Positions 7,203-12,338 of a DNA stretch of 12,338 nt are shown here, in pieces. Under the pieces are notes generated by a model. It ran no database searches and was not told the DNA's origin. It saw only the letters and a program-made list of their open reading frames with translations. The stretch is from Candidatus Latescibacterota bacterium (lineage in GTDB: Bacteria; Latescibacterota; Latescibacteria; Latescibacterales; Latescibacteraceae). The number at the start of each line of letters is the position of its first letter. Position 1 is the first letter of the stretch. A program made the position numbers and the translations under genes. The stretch covers positions 1 through 12,338 of the forward strand of contig JABHYP010000493.1 in NCBI GenBank assembly GCA_018656855.1. The letters are read 5' to 3'.

Positions 7203-7240
7203 TACATGTTCTCACCTGAATTTATTATACATAGAGCATC

Positions 7241-10200
7241 TTACCTCATAAGCAGCATTTTCATTGACTTTGTATTAATCCCCGATTTTACGTTATAAAA
7301 GTATATCCCTGAGGGAAATCCGGCGGCGTCCCAGGTGACAGTGTGACTGCCCGCATCCAGGCGCCCGTCAACAAGCGCTGCGACCTTCTGCCCGGCAAGG
7401 TTATAAATCTCGACAACAGTATGACCGGCTTCGGGAATGGTGAAGCTTATGGTTGAGGTCGGATTAAACGGATTGGGTACATTCTGGGAGACAGAAAACA
7501 ATAAGGAATTTGTTTTTTCTGCTATCACTCTTTCACTTATTGAAAAAGTACTATCACTCATATCATAAATATTCGAGTTATTTGAATTACTTATTTTAAT
7601 GAGACTTTTTTCACTCACTATATCAGGCTTATAATCATAGAATCCTGTAGCAGCATCGACATTGGTAGCAATAACATTCCATTCTTGAGGTGCAGTCAAA
7701 TAGTCGGAAGTAATTTCAATAGTAATTAATACAACATTTTGCGATTCCCATACAATACGATAGGTATGTGTAAAATCCCACTTTTCACCACCGTTGGGAT
7801 AAAGTAAATTCAGGTAAGGTTCATATTTATCTTCGTAAGTTACCAATCCCCCACCTTCAGTAGCAATCCACTTGGTGTTACTTTTATCCACTGCAATGTC
7901 ATTAATACTTCCATCTGGTAAAGCTGTATCCTCTACTGTATAGGTTTCCCAATTCACTCCATCAAATTTAAACAGCTTATCATGGTCACCTGTCCACAGA
8001 TTATTATTCCTGTCAATTTCCACAACACCATTGACAGTTATAGATGTAGGGTCTTCACGAAAGAAAGATGTACCATCAAATCGGAGCAGTGTTCCCGGAA
8101 TTCTGAAAACAACATCGCTTGCCGCACGGACATACGTGAGCGGTTGTCCAATCCATAACGTACTCCCATTATCAAATTCAATATCACTTATTGAGCTTTT
8201 ACTGATAGAATAGAGAGCATCATATTCTATCCAATTTCCATTATCATACCGGAATAAACCACCGGAATTATATGAACCGCTAAATCCAACAAATAATGTA
8301 TCTTGCTCACTTATAGCAAATGTTGCGGGTTTCTCTTTCCCGGGAATTGTCCAGTTTGTCCAATCTGAAGCATTATACCGATATATTTTATTATCTTTTC
8401 CTCCGATCCAGAGGTGATTATTTTGATCAACAAACAGAGAATACACCCCCAGTGGACCGTCGGAACAAGTTTCCCAATACTCACCATCGAAACAGCACAG
8501 ATCCACATCATCGCTCGAACCGAACCATATTGTACCGTCTTTTCCTGCTGCCAATGTGTTTATGTTATTTGAAGTGATTCCGCTGTTACTTGTAGTATAG
8601 TTTGTCCAAACCTCTCCATCGTAATAGGATGCACCGCCATTTTTTGTGCCAATCCAGACACCTCCCTGATGGTCGAAATCAATACATTGTACAAAATCAG
8701 AACCTATTCCATCCTCCACAGTATAACGCCCCCAGCCACTCCAGTAATATGGCTTAATTATGGTAAAAGGTTCGTCGGAGATGTCAGCTATTGAGGGATT
8801 ATCTGCATCATATATTCTTATTTTACATTGATTTGATTCAACAACAGGAACTCGAAAAGCATAACCGTAAGTTTTTGCATTAATGCGGTCAGTAATAGTT
8901 TGCCAGTTCCGGCCGTTATCTGAGGAGAACTCTATGATCACTTCTTCAATGTTGGATGAGGCAAACCAGGTTGTATGAAGTATTTCTTTTACCACAATTC
9001 TTTCATCGCCATCCGGTTCTCGTACCTGGATAAATGTTGAGGTAGTTGAGAAAGAGTCATCGCTGATGTCATATATTTCAGGGTTTTCAGCATCGCGTAC
9101 ACGCATCAGACATTGAGACGATTCTTCTTCCGGTACTGTCCATCGGTAGCTTCGATTATCATTTTCACCAACTACTTCCCACGTTTCACCATAGTTGTAT
9201 GATACTTCAACTAAATAGTTTTCTACTCCGATACCGGACCATATAATGAATTGTTCTGTATCAGGTTCCCATCGTTCCCTACCATTGGGTGACTGTATAG
9301 TAATAACAGGCGCTGATATACGAAAAGTATGATTGCTGATATCAAATAAATCGTGATTACTTGTATCCATAATTCGTACCTGACAGTGCTCTGATACCAG
9401 ATTCGGCACAGTCCAGTCATAGCTTTCATTAGAAGCGGGAAATTCATCGGCTACCGTTTCCCAAGTTTCGCCACTATTATAAGAAAAGTCTATTCTAATA
9501 GTATTGATATCGTGAGAAAGCCATTCAATAGTGAGAACTTCACCCTTATTAATATATTCATGTCCTTCGGGAGAAATGAGATCAATAAAGGGAGGATACT
9601 CATTCTGAAATCTAAGAACACCTCTATAAGTTATAAACCATTTTACATTGTCTCTGTCTATTGCCACCCAGTCAGGCATAGAGATTGCATAGACTGCATT
9701 TTCTGAATTGTAACCGTGCCATTCTCTACCATCATAATACGCTGCTCCGTGCTGCATTGCTGCCCATATATATCCATTATGATCCACTTCAATATCCTGG
9801 GCATAATGATCTGCTGGATGGAAAGAAGTATAATTTTTCCATGTATTTCCATCATATTCACAAATTCCCTCATTTGCCCCAAACCACTTATGTCCATCTT
9901 CTGATACTGTTATATCTAATATCCTGTCACTATGAAGACCATCTTCTGGAGTATAATGTGTCCAAGTTGTCCCATCGAACCGGGATACTCCTTGACGACC
10001 GTCACCATACCCAATCCATAATGCATTATCGTTATCGACGCAGAGCGCAACAGGGTGATTTGATTTGAGGTTACTGTTTATGATAGTATATGCAATCCAG
10101 TTTTCGCCGTCATACCGGTAAAGTCCTTCTTCAGTACTGCCCATCCATATGATACCGGTATGGTCAACGACTGTTTTATATGCATACCGCGGTCCTTGTT

Positions 10201-12338
10201 CATGAAATTCCCAGTTTTCTCCATCAAAACTTACAAGATTAAACCATGCTGTACCGCTATGATCAAAAACTATAGTATCTACATCTTTAACGTGGGTTGT
10301 AAAGTGTTCCCAGGTTTTTCCATTAAAATAAGATGCTCCCTGATAGCCACTCGATATCCATAGACCTTTTACCGGATCAGCAGCAATTCCCCGTCCCCAT
10401 CCTAAAAGCCAGTCATCGTGGTTATAAAGTGTCCAGCCCGGACCGGGTTCAGGGGCAGTCAGTGTGAAGAATTCCTGGTTCACAGATGATAGATCAGAAT
10501 GATCGTACACAAACAGTCGTACCAAACAGGAATCAGATTCAACCAGCGGAATACGCCACATAAAGGTTTCATCTGAAGGATTCACCTCATTGGCAATAAT
10601 TCTCCAGGTTTCGCCTCCATCAGCAGAAGCCTCTATTTTAAGCTTCCTTAATCCTGGTGATGCGGTCCAGGAAATTCTCTGTTCTGTCCTTCCTGTCCAA
10701 ACTTCCCCGCCTGCTGGAGTAATCAGGTTGATGTAACTCATCTCGATAATAAAAACATCGTTGCTTGTGCCCTGCACTGATGGATTACCGCTATCGGCTA
10801 TTCGAACCATGCAGGTGTTTCCAAAATCGTACGGAACATCCCAGACATAGTTGTTTTTTGTTGCAATAAAACCGGTTACGATTTCTTTCCATGTTTGACC
10901 ATTATCTGGTGAATAGTGTAAGTCAACATGTTCCACACCAAGCGACTGCCAATTTATGTCATATGTTACATCCGCTTCGAAAACCTCGCCGCCATTTGGT
11001 GACAGCACTTTGATATATGGAGGTGTTAAGGTGAACAATGGACTAACTGACTGATCGGCAAAGTCTTCGATGTCGATGATACGAATACGGCATTCGTCAG
11101 AATCAACGAGTGGAATTGTCCATTCATAGACTCCCAGTTTCGCGTCAATTGATCCTACTAAAGTACTCCAAGTAATTCCATCGTCAGTGCTATACTCAAT
11201 CCGAATAGTATCGACACCTTGATATGTCCAACGAATATTTCGCTTGGTTCCTGTCAACCATTCTGCAGACTCGTATGGTGTTATTATTCTTAGATAGGAT
11301 GGAAGAATTTTAAAAGTATTGTCACTTACATCTGTTATCGCGGGATTTGCAGCATCAGTTATCCTTATCAGACAATCTGACGTATCAGTTCTAATAATGG
11401 ACCACTTATGTAATCCAGTAAAGGCGTCAATGTTTTCTGCTATGGTTTCCCACGAATTTCCGTTATCGAAAGATATGTCAATGTTAATTTTTTCAATATT
11501 ATTGACTTCCCACTGTATAATTAATTCATTGAGGCTGAAATATTGCCCGCCGCCATTTGGATTTGTCAAAACAAGGTATGTATCATTTATTGCGAATCGT
11601 CCATTGACTGAAACAACTGAGGGATCATCCGAATTCTCAATCTTAATCAGGCAGTCTGTATATTCCGTGGTGGGAACATTCCACAGGTACTGTCCGGCTG
11701 AGGCATTTACTCCTGAGGTCACTGTAGTCCATGTAGTACCTCCATCAGATGAGAAAAGTATATCTACCCGACCTACATTGAACGAAGACCATTGAATATT
11801 GTACTCTGTACTCGTTCCGATTACATCGTCTTGTTGTGGGTTAACTGCATGGATATATGATGATTGATTGGTAATAATCCCTGTAATACTATCATGTCCC
11901 ACGAAATATAAATCGGTATCTGTTTCGCCATAATGTGAAGTTTTTGCGATTTTATTAGCATAGTGAATTCTATCACAATAAATACCATCGAATGGTGTAT
12001 TACTGTCAATATAAAAATCGCCATTCTTGAACCAGCCGGTCTCACCCTGGAACGAGCACCAACCGAGACCGATACCATCAGGACCAAGCAACCCGAACGA
12101 TACCGCCCCGTGATCGTAAGCAGGACAAATGGTAAAAAAATTATCGTCAGCATCAATGGTATAATGATATCCACTTACAGGATAATTACATGCCCACGTG
12201 ACTGCGGCGGTCTCTTCGAAATTCTGGTCGAGTACATAATCCCCGTTCAGGTTCGACCAGACGAACAGATTCTCATAATCCCCGCTTGCAAGATAACGGG
12301 CGGGATCGACCATCTGCTTGATACAGGAACAGTAACAG
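7241..12338 (-). CDS. Giant Ig-like/beta-propeller T9SS surface protein, 5' end off window
   Basis: The stop is at 7241-7243 and the frame stays open to the right edge (1,699 codons). A Met codon at 12311-12313 has no Shine-Dalgarno and no signal peptide after it, and the upstream codons read CYCSCIKQ, so the true start is probably outside. Numbering from that Met: residues 1-150 are unrecognised (aromatic- and Asp/Gly-rich); 152-620 hold five Ig-like repeats; 627-904 a seven-bladed propeller with Reg_prop-like blades (W-IG, FDG-W-YT); 908-1186 three Ig-like repeats; 1189-1494 a second seven-bladed propeller; 1500-1592 a ninth repeat; 1610-1690 a T9SS type A sorting domain. The protein should cross the inner membrane by Sec, the outer membrane by T9SS, and end up released or attached at the surface. 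Many Ig and propeller modules suggest binding to polymer or protein partners. No catalytic motif was seen. Confidence 0.93.
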   Translation of the reverse strand, partial: CYCSCIKQMVDPARYLASGDYENLFVWSNLNGDYVLDQNFEETAAVTWACNYPVSGYHYTIDADDNFFTICPAYDHGAVSFGLLGPDGIGLGWCSFQGETGWFKNGDFYIDSNTPFDGIYCDRIHYANKIAKTSHYGETDTDLYFVGHDSITGIITNQSSYIHAVNPQQDDVIGTSTEYNIQWSSFNVGRVDILFSSDGGTTWTTVTSGVNASAGQYLWNVPTTEYTDCLIKIENSDDPSVVSVNGRFAINDTYLVLTNPNGGGQYFSLNELIIQWEVNNIEKINIDISFDNGNSWETIAENIDAFTGLHKWSIIRTDTSDCLIRITDAANPAITDVSDNTFKILPSYLRIITPYESAEWLTGTKRNIRWTYQGVDTIRIEYSTDDGITWSTLVGSIDAKLGVYEWTIPLVDSDECRIRIIDIEDFADQSVSPLFTLTPPYIKVLSPNGGEVFEADVTYDINWQSLGVEHVDLHYSPDNGQTWKEIVTGFIATKNNYVWDVPYDFGNTCMVRIADSGNPSVQGTSNDVFIIEMSYINLITPAGGEVWTGRTEQRISWTASPGLRKLKIEASADGGETWRIIANEVNPSDETFMWRIPLVESDSCLVRLFVYDHSDLSSVNQEFFTLTAPEPGPGWTLYNHDDWLLGWGRGIAADPVKGLWISSGYQGASYFNGKTWEHFTTHVKDVDTIVFDHSGTAWFNLVSFDGENWEFHEQGPRYAYKTVVDHTGIIWMGSTEEGLYRYDGENWIAYTIINSNLKSNHPVALCVDNDNALWIGYGDGRQGVSRFDGTTWTHYTPEDGLHSDRILDITVSEDGHKWFGANEGICEYDGNTWKNYTSFHPADHYAQDIEVDHNGYIWAAMQHGAAYYDGREWHGYNSENAVYAISMPDWVAIDRDNVKWFITYRGVLRFQNEYPPFIDLISPEGHEYINKGEVLTIEWLSHDINTIRIDFSYNSGETWETVADEFPASNESYDWTVPNLVSEHCQVRIMDTSNHDLFDISNHTFRISAPVITIQSPNGRERWEPDTEQFIIWSGIGVENYLVEVSYNYGETWEVVGENDNRSYRWTVPEEESSQCLMRVRDAENPEIYDISDDSFSTTSTFIQVREPDGDERIVVKEILHTTWFASSNIEEVIIEFSSDNGRNWQTITDRINAKTYGYAFRVPVVESNQCKIRIYDADNPSIADISDEPFTIIKPYYWSGWGRYTVEDGIGSDFVQCIDFDHQGGVWIGTKNGGASYYDGEVWTNYTTSNSGITSNNINTLAAGKDGTIWFGSSDDVDLCCFDGEYWETCSDGPLGVYSLFVDQNNHLWIGGKDNKIYRYNASDWTNWTIPGKEKPATFAISEQDTLFVGFSGSYNSGGLFRYDNGNWIEYDALYSISKSSISDIEFDNGSTLWIGQPLTYVRAASDVVFRIPGTLLRFDGTSFFREDPTSITVNGVVEIDRNNNLWTGDHDKLFKFDGVNWETYTVEDTALPDGSINDIAVDKSNTKWIATEGGGLVTYEDKYEPYLNLLYPNGGEKWDFTHTYRIVWESQNVVLITIEITSDYLTAPQEWNVIATNVDAATGFYDYKPDIVSEKSLIKISNSNNSNIYDMSDSTFSISERVIAEKTNSLLFSVSQNVPNPFNPTSTISFTIPEAGHTVVEIYNLAGQKVAALVDGRLDAGSHTVTWDAAGFPSGIYFYNVKSGINTKSMKMLLMR
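7244..7486 (-). other. T9SS type A C-terminal sorting domain (coding part)
   Basis: Residues 1610-1690 of the large protein start NVPNPFNPTSTISF, continue with VVEIYNLAGQKV and AGSHTVTWD, then PSGIYFYNVKSG, and end KSMKMLLMR. This is the usual order of the Por_Secre_tail domain, which is recognised by the type IX machinery and normally cleaved on export. The DNA for residues 1625-1665 (7321-7440) is about 62% GC by hand count, against about 25% in 7501-7620 just upstream in the coding direction. Confidence 0.9.
7538..7816 (-). repeat. Ninth Ig-like repeat (coding part)
   Basis: Residues 1500-1592 open with YLNLLYPNGGEKW and close with DSTFSIS, the same frame as the other eight repeats. It differs from them in having Ser1570 where they have a cysteine, and TSDYLTAPQEW where they have S-D-G-W. 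Confidence 0.8.
7832..8749 (-). repeat. Second seven-bladed propeller (coding part)
   Basis: Residues 1189-1494 contain seven blade signatures, at about 1219, 1261, 1301, 1340, 1386, 1438 and 1479. Examples are VWIGTKNGGASYYDG, TIWFGSSDD, LWIGGKDNK and KWIATEGGGL, most followed by an FDG/YDG turn and W-YT. The pattern resembles the two-component regulator propeller repeat, here in an exported protein. Blade five is enlarged by a stretch around 1391-1405. Confidence 0.75.
8756..9592 (-). repeat. Middle block of three Ig-like repeats (coding part)
   Basis: Residues 908-1000, 1003-1090 and 1094-1186 each open with an SPxG/EPDG turn, carry a buried W and an S-x-x-x-G-x-x-W strand, and end with a conserved cysteine (977, 1068, 1163) before RI/RV-D and a final D-IS-x-x-x-F. 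They link the two propellers. Confidence 0.8.
9602..10435 (-). repeat. First seven-bladed propeller (coding part)
   Basis: Residues 627-904 contain seven blade signatures at about 652, 689, 721, 764, 808, 848 and 890. Examples are IIWMGSTEEGLYRYDGENW, ALWIGYGD and HKWFGANEGICEYDG, followed by W-x-x-YT and then a D-x-x-G/D-N turn. The second blade is the shortest. A W-rich lead-in (GWTLYNHDDWLLGWGRG) parallels that of the second propeller. Confidence 0.78.
10454..11860 (-). repeat. First block of five Ig-like repeats (coding part)
   Basis: Residues 152-243, 246-336, 340-430, 433-523 and 527-620 form five tandem units of about 93 residues. Each has a NPNGG/SPNGG-type opening turn, I-x-W, a strand with S-x-D-G-x-x-W, a W-x-IP/VP strand, one cysteine (221, 314, 408, 501, 596) and a closing F-x-I/F-x-L strand. 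The fold is inferred from this spacing of aromatic residues. Confidence 0.82.

Noticed and set aside
7203..7240. Bidirectional terminator between the converging HD-GYP and surface genes
   Set aside because: The 38-base gap shows no stable stem and no U/A tract pair.
9685..10068. A 127-codon plus-strand open frame, His/Leu/Tyr-rich
   Set aside because: It is antisense to the first propeller, whose blade repeats are clear. Its unusual composition is the complement of the Asp/Gly/Trp-rich coding strand.
12314..12338. A hydrophobic LLLFLYQA reading in another frame just before the Met at 12313, as if a signal peptide were split off by a frameshift
   Set aside because: Only eight codons are visible before the window ends. 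The main frame is also open to the edge, so a gene continuing outside is the simpler reading.

Overview
The window looks like part of a bacterial genome from the Fibrobacteres-Chlorobi-Bacteroidetes (FCB) side of the tree, probably one of its uncultured candidate phyla (Latescibacterota, KSB1, Marinimicrobia or Cloacimonadota type). The main evidence is the C-terminus of the large protein on the right: a type IX secretion (T9SS) type A sorting domain with the NPFNP start, the IYNLAGQ core and a Lys/Met/Arg-rich end. No RNA gene, CRISPR array or transposase was seen, and the phylum cannot be fixed from sequence reading alone.

Left part (1-2568, minus strand, moderate GC): a nucleotide-sugar gene group transcribed right to left. 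It starts from a good sigma70-like promoter and runs galU (UTP-glucose-1-phosphate uridylyltransferase), then a GHMP-family sugar kinase of the heptose-7-phosphate kinase/glucuronokinase type, then a second sugar nucleotidyltransferase cut off by the left edge. galU and the kinase are tightly coupled: the kinase starts at TTG, and its Shine-Dalgarno lies in the last galU codons. Between the kinase and the second transferase lies a mosaic of short degenerate repeats with a 7-base period.

Middle part (2569-7240, plus strand, markedly AT-rich): a signalling group. A FIST ligand-sensor protein is followed 4 bases later by a cytoplasmic protein with three PAS domains and a LuxR-type DNA-binding tail but no kinase or receiver domain. 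After a 277-base AT-rich gap comes an HD-GYP cyclic-di-GMP phosphodiesterase with an unusual HDIGN motif. Together they suggest sensing of a small molecule and/or redox or energy state, with transcriptional output and a cyclic-di-GMP output nearby.

Right part (7241-12338, minus strand): one very large secreted or surface gene, open at the right edge (at least 1,699 codons visible). It encodes an unrecognised N-terminal region, five Ig-like repeats of about 93 residues, a seven-bladed propeller, three Ig-like repeats, a second seven-bladed propeller, one more Ig-like repeat and the T9SS sorting domain. Base composition shifts sharply inside this gene, which suggests assembly from modules. The most useful leads are the FIST/PAS-LuxR pair, the 5-3-1 Ig/propeller architecture with one cysteine per repeat, the GC-rich conserved cassettes in AT-rich genes, and the heptad repeat spacer.
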